Shown piece after piece: positions 27,598 through 35,753 of a stretch of 64,000 nucleotides of DNA; the first letter of the stretch is position 1, and every line of letters starts with the position of its first letter. The stretch lies in contig CACJPG010000003.1 in the NCBI GenBank assembly GCA_902595225.1, positions 33,827 to 97,826 of the forward strand. Reading direction: 5' to 3'. The notes under the pieces were generated by a model. It did not search any database. It saw only the letters and a list, made by a program, of their open reading frames with translations, and was not told the origin of the DNA. Made by a program: the position numbers and the translations under genes. Source of the DNA: an uncultured Thiothrix sp. Lineage in GTDB: Bacteria > Pseudomonadota > Gammaproteobacteria > Poriferisulfidales > GCA-002705445.

Positions 27598-28488
27598 ATG
27601 AATATTACATTTCTTGGCGGTACGGGTTTTGTTGGAAGCAACTTAGTAAATCAATTATCGAATACAGAAAATAACATAACAATTCTTACAAGGAGCCGAG
27701 AGAAAAATAAAAACATGTTAGTTTATCCAAAAGTAAAGCTAGTTGAGACAGACGTTCATAATGCTGATGAATTAGCTAAGCACACAAAAAATTCTGATGT
27801 TTTAATTAATCTTATTGGAATACTAAATGAAAAGGGCCACAGTGGTAAAGGATTTAAAAAGGCACATAGTGATTTTGCTCGAATAGTTTTAAATGTTTGC
27901 AAAACAAACGATATAAAAAGAATATTACATATCAGTGCTTTAAATGCAGATCAAAAGGGGTCTAGTCATTATTTGAGAACTAAAGGGGAGGCAGAAAGCT
28001 ATTTGATGACATATGGAAGAAGATTTGCAAATATTACTATCTTCAAGCCCTCAGTGATTTTTGGTAAAAATGATAGCTTTATTTTAAGATTTAGTAACCT
28101 TCTAGACTTCACGCCTTTATTTTTTCCGCTTGCTTGCCATGATGCTAAATTTGCCCCAATTTATGTCGAAGAGCTTTCAAAGTTTATTATTGGCACGATT
28201 AATGACACTAAGAGTTTTAATAAAGAATATAATTTATGTGGGCCAAAAACATATACGCTTAAAGAAATTCTCGAATTGATAATAAAATTGAAGAAGAGAA
28301 ATATAAAAGTTATTCCATTATCAAGAAAAATATCAAAAATGCAGGCTTCAATAATGGAATTTATTCCTGGTAAGCCGTTTTCTCTTGATAATTATAATTC
28401 CTGCAAAATTGATAGCGTTTGTGAATCCGATTTTGATTTTTACTCTGATTTAGAAACAATTATACCGTCGTACATTAACCCTAAATAA
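27598..28488 (+). CDS. NAD(P)-binding epimerase-like protein, NDUFA9/complex I assembly type
   Basis: A protein of 296 residues with an atypical short-chain dehydrogenase fold. The N-terminal nucleotide-binding motif is FLGGTGFVGSNLVNQL, and VLINLIGILNEKG, ISALNADQKGSSHYLRTKGEAE and FKPSVIFG follow. The catalytic YxxxK is altered to YLRTK. This pattern fits the NDUFA9-like family, which in bacteria often lies next to cca. The function is probably structural or redox and remains unknown. Two bases separate it from cca. Confidence 0.8.
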   Translation: MNITFLGGTGFVGSNLVNQLSNTENNITILTRSREKNKNMLVYPKVKLVETDVHNADELAKHTKNSDVLINLIGILNEKGHSGKGFKKAHSDFARIVLNVCKTNDIKRILHISALNADQKGSSHYLRTKGEAESYLMTYGRRFANITIFKPSVIFGKNDSFILRFSNLLDFTPLFFPLACHDAKFAPIYVEELSKFIIGTINDTKSFNKEYNLCGPKTYTLKEILELIIKLKKRNIKVIPLSRKISKMQASIMEFIPGKPFSLDNYNSCKIDSVCESDFDFYSDLETIIPSYINPK

Positions 28489-28490
28489 AT

Positions 28491-29582
28491 ATGAAAATCT
28501 ATCTTGTTGGAGGGGCTGTAAGGGATAAGTTATTAGGAGTCACGCCTAAGGAAAGAGACTGGGTTGTTGTTGGTTCTAACCAAGAAGAATTATTGAAATT
28601 AGGTTATAAGCAGGTTGGTAAACAATTTCCAGTTTTTCTACACCCAAAAACATCAGAAGAATATGCGCTTGCAAGAGTTGAAAGGAAAATTGGTAAGGGA
28701 CACAAAGCTTTTGAATTCAATACGAATGAGAAAGTATCTCTTGAAGAGGATTTAAAAAGAAGGGATTTAACAATAAACGCAATCGCACAAGACGAAAAAG
28801 GTAAACTAATAGATCCATTCAATGGTATTTCAGATATCGAAAATAGAATATTTAGACATGTTTCAGATGCATTTTTGGAAGATCCTCTTAGAGTTTTTAG
28901 AGTAGCAAGATTTTATGCAACATTAAAAGAATATGAATTTAAAATCCATGATTCAACAGTTGAAACTATGAAAAAAATAGTTGAATCAGGAGAAATAGAC
29001 TTCTTGTCAAAAGAGAGGTTATGGGGTGAATTATCTGAGGCTTTTAATTCAAAAAATCCATGGATGTTTTTTCAAGCATTAATAGACATTAATTTCTCTA
29101 AATTTTATTGCCCAGAATTGACCAATGATGAAAATTTAAAAAATAAAGTCTTATATTTTTCTAAAAAAGGAATAGATAAAAATATTTTTTTATCAATTTG
29201 TGGTTTTAGTGTTGACTTAATTGAATTGTTTGGTTTTCCAAAAAGAATTTTGGACTTATATTTTTTATTTAATGAGTTTAGCCCCAAGTTTATTATATTA
29301 GATATGAATGCAAGAGAAATTCTAAATTTTCTCAATGAAATAGATGCTTTTAGAAGACCAGAAAAATTAAAAACCTTAATGCAACAAGTTGAATACTTTT
29401 TAGAATTTCATGGAAAAGAAGAGAAAGAGAGATTTGAAATTTTTAGAAGTATATATGAGTTAATTTCAGGAAAAATTGAGTACGGAGATCTGAAAAAACT
29501 TAAAGTTGAAGAAATCAAAAACAGAGTTGAAAATACTCACCTTGAACTCATTAAACTTATTTTAAATAAGAAAACGAATTAA
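28491..29582 (+). CDS. cca: CCA tRNA nucleotidyltransferase
   Basis: A protein of 363 residues that adds or repairs the CCA end of tRNAs. The nucleotidyltransferase motif is YLVGGAVRDKLLG with ERDWVVVG, followed by RRDLTINAIAQDEKG and EDPLRVFRVARF. The C-terminal part is shorter than in E. coli (412 residues), and I see no HD metal-binding motif, so it likely lacks the phosphohydrolase activity. It overlaps the convergent uppP gene by 21 bases. Confidence 0.94.
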   Translation: MKIYLVGGAVRDKLLGVTPKERDWVVVGSNQEELLKLGYKQVGKQFPVFLHPKTSEEYALARVERKIGKGHKAFEFNTNEKVSLEEDLKRRDLTINAIAQDEKGKLIDPFNGISDIENRIFRHVSDAFLEDPLRVFRVARFYATLKEYEFKIHDSTVETMKKIVESGEIDFLSKERLWGELSEAFNSKNPWMFFQALIDINFSKFYCPELTNDENLKNKVLYFSKKGIDKNIFLSICGFSVDLIELFGFPKRILDLYFLFNEFSPKFIILDMNAREILNFLNEIDAFRRPEKLKTLMQQVEYFLEFHGKEEKERFEIFRSIYELISGKIEYGDLKKLKVEEIKNRVENTHLELIKLILNKKTN

Positions 29583-30341
29583 AATAAAACCTAGAATTAG
29601 TCTATATATCATAAATGGATAAAAGCCAATTCTATCTATGTAAATCATTAAATATTTAATTACTATGTAGGAAGAAAAAAAGGATATCAGTAAAGATGTT
29701 ATTACTTTCATTGCTACATCAAGGTTCATCAAGACGTTACTTATGTTATAAATCTCGTATATTGTTGCGATAGAAATTGCAGGAAAAGCTAAAATAATAG
29801 TGATTAGTACCGCACTTTTTCTGCTATATCCTAAAATGAGTGCGGCAAAAATAATAATTGCTGACCTAGAAACTCCTGGAATTAATGCCATAGCTTGGAA
29901 AATACCAATTATTGAAATGTCAAAATAAGTAACACTTTCCAAATCCCTTTGATTTTTTTTTGTGAGATCTTCCGATAGTAGTAGTATTGCAATAAGAATT
30001 GTTGTAATAGCTATAACTTCAATGCTTCTTAGATTTTCAATTATATAATCATGATAAAAATATCCAAAGAAAAGAACAGGGGCGGAGCCAATAAGAATTC
30101 TACTTAAATCAATATACCCCTTTGACGTATTAATATTTAAAAAATTCTCTTTATTTTGAAAATAATAATAAGTTATTGCCATTAACGATCCAAAATGCAT
30201 AGTTACATCAAAAACTATCCCTTGGTGATCCCAGCTTAATATCTCTGGAAGAATAATTAAGTGAGCAGAACTTGAAATAGGAAGAAATTCAGTAATTCCT
30301 TGAACTAGAGACAATATTATTAATTGAATAGTTTCATTCAT
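29562..30341 (-). CDS. uppP: Undecaprenyl-diphosphatase UppP (BacA)
   Basis: A protein of 259 residues with eight membrane helices that recycles undecaprenyl diphosphate for cell-wall synthesis. The active-site motifs are QGITEFLPISSSAHLI (residues 15-30) and PGVSRSAIIIFAALILG (near 160). Full length. The start overlaps the end of the upstream SAM methyltransferase by 4 bases, so the two are coupled. Confidence 0.96.
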   Translation of the reverse strand: MNETIQLIILSLVQGITEFLPISSSAHLIILPEILSWDHQGIVFDVTMHFGSLMAITYYYFQNKENFLNINTSKGYIDLSRILIGSAPVLFFGYFYHDYIIENLRSIEVIAITTILIAILLLSEDLTKKNQRDLESVTYFDISIIGIFQAMALIPGVSRSAIIIFAALILGYSRKSAVLITIILAFPAISIATIYEIYNISNVLMNLDVAMKVITSLLISFFSSYIVIKYLMIYIDRIGFYPFMIYRLILGFILIRFLI

Positions 30342-31444
30342 AATTTATGCCTATAATCTTTAAATGAGGATTTAAAATCTTTAATTATAAAGTCGCTTAA
30401 AAACATAAACTTGAAATTCTCTCCCATATCAGTAGGAAATAATAATGTTTTTAGTATATTATTCCTCTCAGAATTTCCTTCAATTTCTTTTGCTAATTCA
30501 AGGATATTCATATTTAGCAAAAACTCTGACTGGGTGGTGAAAGAATACAGTTCGATACTATTACGTTTTGCGATTCTGTATATATTTGAAAAATTAACGC
30601 TAATAGATATGTCAAAGCTACCTTGTTGAAATGAGAATATATCATTTATTTTTTTATGATTTTTATAGAATTGTACTGTCCCATTTTTTCTCTGTGGATG
30701 GAAAAACTCATCTTCGTGATAACCATAATCTATGATCATTAGAAGGAAATTTTTTGAATTTTTAAAGATATTTAAAAGAAAACTTTCAATTCGCATATTA
30801 ATTTCAAATGTGTATGAATTTGGTAATTTTCTATTTAATCTATCTTCAATTGAATGGATTTCCTTTAAGTTATCGCTATTACAATCGTTTAATGAGAAAA
30901 CTAAATTTCCTTTTTCTTCTATAATACACTTTTCGTAAAATTTATTATCTTCCTTGTGGAAAATTTTTGATGGAATTGCGTCTAGAATCTCATTCGCAAT
31001 TATAAAAACATTTTCTGGTACGTAACTATTATCAACCCAATTTATTTTTTCAAAAAGATTTTTTGGAAGCTTTTGAAGTTTATTTTTTTGCTTTTTTATC
31101 AAATTCGCATTTTTTTCAATAATAAAGTAGTTTGTTGGTAAATCCTTAGAATTACATTTTTTTAAGAAATTATAAGCCATTTCCCCGCTTCCTGCTCCAA
31201 ACTCTAAGACATTTTCAATATTTTTGTACTTTTTACTATCTGTATAGAATTTTACAATTGAATTTGTATATATTGCGGATAACTCAGGCGCAGTTATGAA
31301 ATCAGAATTTTTTGGGTGAAAATCTGTTCTTTCACTATTGTAGTAGCCATATTTAGGAAAATACAATGACATATCCATATATTCATCAAAAGTGATAAAT
31401 CCATTTTGTTGAATTTTTGCATGTATTTTTTTTAGTAATTCCAC
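30338..31444 (-). CDS. SAM-dependent methyltransferase, MidA/NDUFAF7 family
   Basis: A protein of 368 residues of the PF02636 family. It starts with GFITFDEYMDMSLYFPKYGYY, then the family-specific DFITAPELSAIYTNSI. The SAM-binding VLEFGAGSGEMAYNFL is near 80 and IIANEILDAIPSKIFH near 150. Mitochondrial NDUFAF7 methylates an arginine of complex I; the role in bacteria is not settled. Interestingly, the NDUFA9-like gene lies two genes away. Confidence 0.88.
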   Translation of the reverse strand: MELLKKIHAKIQQNGFITFDEYMDMSLYFPKYGYYNSERTDFHPKNSDFITAPELSAIYTNSIVKFYTDSKKYKNIENVLEFGAGSGEMAYNFLKKCNSKDLPTNYFIIEKNANLIKKQKNKLQKLPKNLFEKINWVDNSYVPENVFIIANEILDAIPSKIFHKEDNKFYEKCIIEEKGNLVFSLNDCNSDNLKEIHSIEDRLNRKLPNSYTFEINMRIESFLLNIFKNSKNFLLMIIDYGYHEDEFFHPQRKNGTVQFYKNHKKINDIFSFQQGSFDISISVNFSNIYRIAKRNSIELYSFTTQSEFLLNMNILELAKEIEGNSERNNILKTLLFPTDMGENFKFMFLSDFIIKDFKSSFKDYRHKL

Positions 31445-31517
31445 GTATTATCCCTAAATTAATAATGTAATATTATACAACTAGTAGGAAAGTTTATTTA
31501 TCTAGTATAATGTTTTT

Positions 31518-32261
31518 ATGAATCAAAAAAATACAAAAGTTGTCCTAATCACTGGAGCTGGAAAAAGACTTGGAGAAGCAACAGCTTTAAAGCTTCATTC
31601 TTTGGGAATGGATATAATTATTCATTATAATAGCTCTGAAAAGACGGCAAAAAAATTAGTATCAAAAATGAACGATGTTAGAAAAAACTCTGCAATTTCA
31701 ATTAAGTTAGATTTAAGAGATTTTATAAGCTATGAAAAAGAGTTTTCCAAGTTAGATGAGAAATGGTCAAGTATTGATGTTTTAATAAATAATGCTTCTA
31801 CTTTTTATCCAACAGATATTCAGAATGCAACATTTGAAAATTGGGATGATTTACATGACGTTAATCTTAAAGCGCCTTTTTTTATATCTAAATTTTTTTA
31901 TAAATCCCTAAAAAAGAATAAAGGTTGTATAATAAATATGGTTGATATTCATGCAGATCGACCACTTGATGAATTTTCAATTTATTCTGTGGCAAAAGCT
32001 GGTTTAAAAATGCTTACTAAATCATTAGCATTAGAATTCGGCCCCGAAATAAGAGTTAATGGTGTTTCTCCAGGTTCCGTAATGTGGCCAGAAAATAAAG
32101 AGTATGAAAGTAAGCAACAAGAAATTATTGAGAGTACTGCACTTAAAAGACAAGGTGATAGACAAGACATAGCTTCAACATGCGCATTTTTAATTAATGA
32201 TGCGAATTATATTACTGGTCAAATTATAAATGTTGATGGTGGAAGAAGCTTAAGTAGATGA
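31518..32261 (+). CDS. folM: Pteridine reductase-like short-chain dehydrogenase (FolM-like)
   Basis: A protein of 247 residues with the classical SDR layout: VVLITGAGKRLGEATALKL at the N-terminus, LINNASTFYPT, and the active-site YSVAKAGLKMLTKSLALEFG. It ends NVDGGRSL. The RLG form of the nucleotide loop and the neighbouring folB gene suggest pteridine reductase activity, supplying dihydro- or tetrahydropterins. The 3' end overlaps convergent folB by 12 bases. Confidence 0.82.
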   Translation: MNQKNTKVVLITGAGKRLGEATALKLHSLGMDIIIHYNSSEKTAKKLVSKMNDVRKNSAISIKLDLRDFISYEKEFSKLDEKWSSIDVLINNASTFYPTDIQNATFENWDDLHDVNLKAPFFISKFFYKSLKKNKGCIINMVDIHADRPLDEFSIYSVAKAGLKMLTKSLALEFGPEIRVNGVSPGSVMWPENKEYESKQQEIIESTALKRQGDRQDIASTCAFLINDANYITGQIINVDGGRSLSR

Positions 32262-32612
32262 ATTCTTTTTTCTAGTTATTTCAATTCCAACATCTTGAGA
32301 ATCTCTTATAGCTCCGGGCTTGCTAATTGAGATGGTCACATACTCGATATTGAAATCTTTCAGAAGTATTTCTGCAATATTTTCAATCAAGGTCTCAATT
32401 AATTGATGATTATTTTTCTGCACATACTCTTTTACCTTAATAGATAAAGATTTATAATCTAATGAAAAACTAACATCGTCAGTAGAAGCAGCTTTCTTTA
32501 TATCTGTTCCAACTTCAATATTAATATTAATAATTTGGTCTATTTGCTTTTCCCACTCAAATATACCAATTCTAGTTTTTAGCTTAAGATCTCTTAAAAA
32601 TATCTTGTCCAT
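32250..32612 (-). CDS. folB: Dihydroneopterin aldolase
   Basis: A protein of 120 residues that splits dihydroneopterin in folate synthesis. Motifs: IFLRDLKLKTRIGIFEWEK at the N-terminus, DYKSLSIKVKEYV, LIETLIENIAEILL and the C-terminal VTISISKPGAIRDSQDVG. Length fits. It is convergent with, and overlaps, the SDR gene proposed as folM. Confidence 0.93.
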   Translation of the reverse strand: MDKIFLRDLKLKTRIGIFEWEKQIDQIININIEVGTDIKKAASTDDVSFSLDYKSLSIKVKEYVQKNNHQLIETLIENIAEILLKDFNIEYVTISISKPGAIRDSQDVGIEITRKKNSST

Positions 32613-32709
32613 AGGTGTAAATTATAATTCATTCTTAAATTTAATGTTGTATAGATATCCATTTTTTGATATCTTTCATTTTCTATTAGTTAATTGATAA
32701 AGGCTTGAT

Positions 32710-32934
32710 ATGTCGAGAATATGTGAAGTTACTGGTAAAAAGCCAATGTCTGGGAATAATGTTTCTCATGCAAAAAATAGAACAAGGAGAAGATTTCTGC
32801 CAAATCTTCAAATGCATAGATTTTGGGTGGAAACAGAAAAAAGATGGGTGTCTTTGAGGGTTTCTAGAAAGGGCCTAAGGATTATTGAAAAAAAGGGCAT
32901 CGAAACGGTCCTAAAGGAAATAAAGAAGATATGA
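32710..32934 (+). CDS. rpmB: 50S ribosomal protein L28
   Basis: A protein of 74 residues: [21 protein letters not shown] at the N-terminus, [15 protein letters not shown], then [16 protein letters not shown]. Typical L28 of proteobacterial length. Its stop overlaps the rpmG start in an ATGA arrangement, so the two are translated together. Confidence 0.98.
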   Translation: MSRICEVTGKKPMSGNNVSHAKNRTRRRFLPNLQMHRFWVETEKRWVSLRVSRKGLRIIEKKGIETVLKEIKKI

Positions 32935-33086
32935 GAGAAAAAATAAAACTAGTTTCTTCAGCAAAAACTGGACACTACTACACCACAACAAAAAATAAAA
33001 AGACATCACCTGACAAAATGGAAATCAAAAAGTTTGATCCTGTTGTCAGAAAACACGTAGTCTATAAAGAATCGAAAATCAAATAA
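32931..33086 (+). CDS. rpmG: 50S ribosomal protein L33 (cysteine-free form)
   Basis: A protein of 51 residues starting [19 protein letters not shown] and ending in a [15 protein letters not shown] block typical of L33. No cysteines, so this is the zinc-free form. It overlaps rpmB by 4 bases (ATGA) and ends 6 bases before the convergent lipoprotein gene. Confidence 0.97.
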   Translation: MREKIKLVSSAKTGHYYTTTKNKKTSPDKMEIKKFDPVVRKHVVYKESKIK

Positions 33087-33092
33087 TTTTTA

Positions 33093-33404
33093 TTACTCTG
33101 GAGCTGGGCAGAAGCATTGCCCTTTAGAATTCCAAGCACATCTTCCACTTTCGCCACTTTTGCTTTTCCACATAGCACAGCCAACACCAGTTGCTCTAGG
33201 ACCGAGCGGATCAGCAACTTTTACTGCGATCTTGTCTTTTATATTTACAGTTACATATTCAAACTGGGACTTATTTTCTTCTGTAATTACTGTCTCTTCG
33301 TCAACATCATCTTTATCAAATGCCCAGTCATATACTTCACCAACAGTACTACATCCTGAAATTATTAAGAATATAAATAAAGGAATAAATAATTTAAAAT
33401 TCAT
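33093..33404 (-). CDS. Small cysteine-containing lipoprotein, function unknown
   Basis: A protein of 103 residues with a signal peptide and lipobox ISGC (Cys18), so it is probably an outer-membrane lipoprotein. After an acidic linker (DKDDVDEET), the C-terminal half has four cysteines (GVGCAMW, GRCAWN, GQCFCPAP), perhaps two disulfides. I recognise no domain family with certainty. It is convergent with rpmG and divergent from the chorismatase-like gene. Confidence 0.75.
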   Translation of the reverse strand: MNFKLFIPLFIFLIISGCSTVGEVYDWAFDKDDVDEETVITEENKSQFEYVTVNIKDKIAVKVADPLGPRATGVGCAMWKSKSGESGRCAWNSKGQCFCPAPE

Positions 33405-33551
33405 ATAACTACACTCCTCAAAAAATCAAACTCATTAATTAAATACTATTATATAGTCATTTAATTTATAATGTAAGAAAAATACTTATTTTTACAAAAA
33501 TTTACATATTTAAGTCCAATTCATAAAGATTAGAAAAAAAAGAGATAAATA

Positions 33552-34502
33552 GTGTCATTCGAGATTTTTTTTACAAGTAAGTTACCTGAAAATAGAAAGA
33601 AGAGTTTAGCAATAATAAAATACTCTAGAAGCATTTCCCATGATAGTGGAATTCTATCTACTGGACTTCAAGAATATAATGGTAACGAAATTTTTGAAGT
33701 ATGGAATACAGATGAAAATGTATTTTATGAAAATATAAACGACTTCGATATCTATAAAAGCGAGAACTATTTATTTGGTTCAAGAATTATAGATATGAAT
33801 AAGTCTTATGAAGATAATAAAATAAAGATAATTAATGCTTATAACAATCTTTTCGAGATTACCAAGAAAGAAAAAATGGAAATTGTAAAGATTTGGCACT
33901 TCATACCTGAACTACTTTCAAAGTATGATAATGATAAAACAAATTATTCATTATTATGTGAATCTCGCGAGGTTGTATACAATAGCCATTTTAATGACTT
34001 CAATTTCCCAGCTGCAACTGCAATTGGAATAAAAGGAAAAAAAATCTTAATTTATTTTTTTGCTGGGAGATTTTCAAAGTACAAAGCTATTGAAAATAAA
34101 AGACAGGTAAGCTCCTATTTATATCCTCAGGAAATTTTTAAAGAGAAACCCATGTTTTCTAGAGCTGTAAGTTTTGATAACCTCGGAAGCGGGGTTAGAA
34201 AAATTTTCATATCAGGAACTGCTAGTATAAAAGGCTATAAATCAATGCATTCTCTAGATCTAAAAGAGCAGCTTAACGAGGCTTTAAAAAATTATGGAAC
34301 GTTTATTAATTTGAATAATAATAGCTCCAATATTTCAAGAATTTATATCACAAATATTAAAGATGAAGATAAATTATGGATTCAACAGAAATTGGAAAAA
34401 GTCTTTGGCATAGATCAGTTCATTGTTGTTAAAGGAGACATTTGTAGAAAAGAATTAATCATTGAGGTTGAGGGAGTATCTGATGAAAAACATAAAATAT
34501 AG
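33552..34502 (+). CDS. Chorismatase family protein (FkbO/Hyg5/XanB2-like)
   Basis: A protein of 316 residues. The second half carries the family blocks: IWHFIPELL (near 114), FPAATAIGIKG (152-162), ENKRQVSSYLYPQE (181-194), SRAVSF and IFISGTASIKGYKSMH (218-233), in a RidA-like fold. Relatives hydrolyse chorismate; XanB2 yields 3- and 4-hydroxybenzoate, the latter feeding ubiquinone. The first 100 residues are less conserved. No ubiC is visible here, so a role in supplying 4-hydroxybenzoate is an attractive guess. It overlaps the small gene downstream. Confidence 0.72.
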   Translation: MSFEIFFTSKLPENRKKSLAIIKYSRSISHDSGILSTGLQEYNGNEIFEVWNTDENVFYENINDFDIYKSENYLFGSRIIDMNKSYEDNKIKIINAYNNLFEITKKEKMEIVKIWHFIPELLSKYDNDKTNYSLLCESREVVYNSHFNDFNFPAATAIGIKGKKILIYFFAGRFSKYKAIENKRQVSSYLYPQEIFKEKPMFSRAVSFDNLGSGVRKIFISGTASIKGYKSMHSLDLKEQLNEALKNYGTFINLNNNSSNISRIYITNIKDEDKLWIQQKLEKVFGIDQFIVVKGDICRKELIIEVEGVSDEKHKI

Positions 34503-34722
34503 ATTAAAGACTGACATAGCCGTTTTCGAAATAAAAAAAGAACCCCTAGGACTTTGGGATTTATGGATAAATTCAATGCCTACATTAACATTTCAATCGC
34601 CGGAAGATGCAGCATACGCCGTGGTTAATAAAAAAACTGGATATTCTGTATGGGATAATCAGGAAAAAGTAATTAGTGAAGATTTAAATCTAAAAAAATG
34701 GGCTCAATTAAAAGACGACTAA
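34483..34722 (+). CDS. Small conserved-looking protein of unknown function
   Basis: A protein of 79 residues (MKNIKYRLKTDIAVF... LKKWAQLKDD), soluble, with aromatic motifs LGLWDLWINSMPTL and GYSVWDNQ. No known family is recognised. ATG 34483 has a strong GAGGGAG 6 bases upstream inside the chorismatase gene, which it overlaps by 20 bases; this supports true translation and an operon. The stop is one base from the convergent aldolase gene. Confidence 0.7.
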   Translation: MKNIKYRLKTDIAVFEIKKEPLGLWDLWINSMPTLTFQSPEDAAYAVVNKKTGYSVWDNQEKVISEDLNLKKWAQLKDD

Positions 34723-34723
34723 C

Positions 34724-35740
34724 TTATTCATTTTCCATAGAGCTTTCATAACGCCCATTTGCGGCGAGGCTATTTAGAAGAGCTCTCTTCCCTATTATTT
34801 TTTGTGCTTCAATATTATTACTATTGTCACCACCCCATTTTTTCATTGCCTCTAGTTGAAGTGCTCTCCCATATGAAAAAGTAATTTTCCATGGATTGGT
34901 ATTAATTTTATTAATATTATTAAGATTATTTGATGCATCTTGATCAGACTGCCCCCCTGATAGAAATGCTATCCCAGGCACTTCTTTTGGAACATTATTT
35001 GATAAACATTTTACAGTAAGCTCTGCTATTTCATCAGGGGTTGATTGCTCTTTGCATAACGACCCTGACGTCACCATATTCGGTTTTAATATTATTCCTG
35101 AATTAACTACATCCAATTTATCTAGATTTTCAAACAAAATATTTTGCATTTCATTGGTTACTTCAAAACATCTTTTTATGTCATGCTCACCATCCATCAA
35201 AACTTCTGGTTCAACAATTGGAACAATATCATATTCTTGACATATACTGGCGTATCTAGCAAGTGCATGTGAGTTTGCAATCATGCAAGCCATTGACGGC
35301 ATTTTATTTCCAATAGTTATAACAGCTCTCCATTTGGCAAACTTTGCTCCAAGCTTTTTATATTCTTCCATTCTTTCTGAAAGACCATCAAGACCTTCAG
35401 TAATTTTTTCATTTTCATGGCATGAAAATGGTTTCGCACCAGCATCGACTTTTATACCAGGAATGATTCCAATACTCTCTAAATGCTCAGAGAAAGATAT
35501 TCCTTTTGAAGTTTTCTGTTTGATTGTTTCATCAAAAAGTATGGCGCCAGATATATAATTATTTAAAGAATCTGCAGTTATTAGCATATCCCTATATGAT
35601 CGTCTATTTTCCTCTGTCACTGCTATATTAAGTGAGTCAAATCTTTTTTTACAAGTTCCATGACTTTCGTCCATTGCCAAAATACCTTTGGAATCTTGGA
35701 CCATTCGATTTGCAATTTCATTCAATGTTTCAATATTCAT
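34724..35740 (-). CDS. fba: Class I fructose-bisphosphate aldolase
   Basis: A protein of 338 residues of the eukaryote-type class I (Schiff-base) aldolases. Motifs: ILAMDESHGTCKKRF (near 20), GAILFDETI, KVDAGAKPF, KFAKWRAV, the Schiff-base lysine region ILKPNMVT near 215, and FLSGGQSDQDA. It cleaves fructose-1,6-bisphosphate in glycolysis or runs in reverse. Last gene of the tkt-gap-pgk-pyk-fba run. The metal-dependent class II enzyme is more usual at this place in gammaproteobacteria. Confidence 0.95.
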   Translation of the reverse strand: MNIETLNEIANRMVQDSKGILAMDESHGTCKKRFDSLNIAVTEENRRSYRDMLITADSLNNYISGAILFDETIKQKTSKGISFSEHLESIGIIPGIKVDAGAKPFSCHENEKITEGLDGLSERMEEYKKLGAKFAKWRAVITIGNKMPSMACMIANSHALARYASICQEYDIVPIVEPEVLMDGEHDIKRCFEVTNEMQNILFENLDKLDVVNSGIILKPNMVTSGSLCKEQSTPDEIAELTVKCLSNNVPKEVPGIAFLSGGQSDQDASNNLNNINKINTNPWKITFSYGRALQLEAMKKWGGDNSNNIEAQKIIGKRALLNSLAANGRYESSMENE

Positions 35741-35753
35741 AAATTTACCAAAT

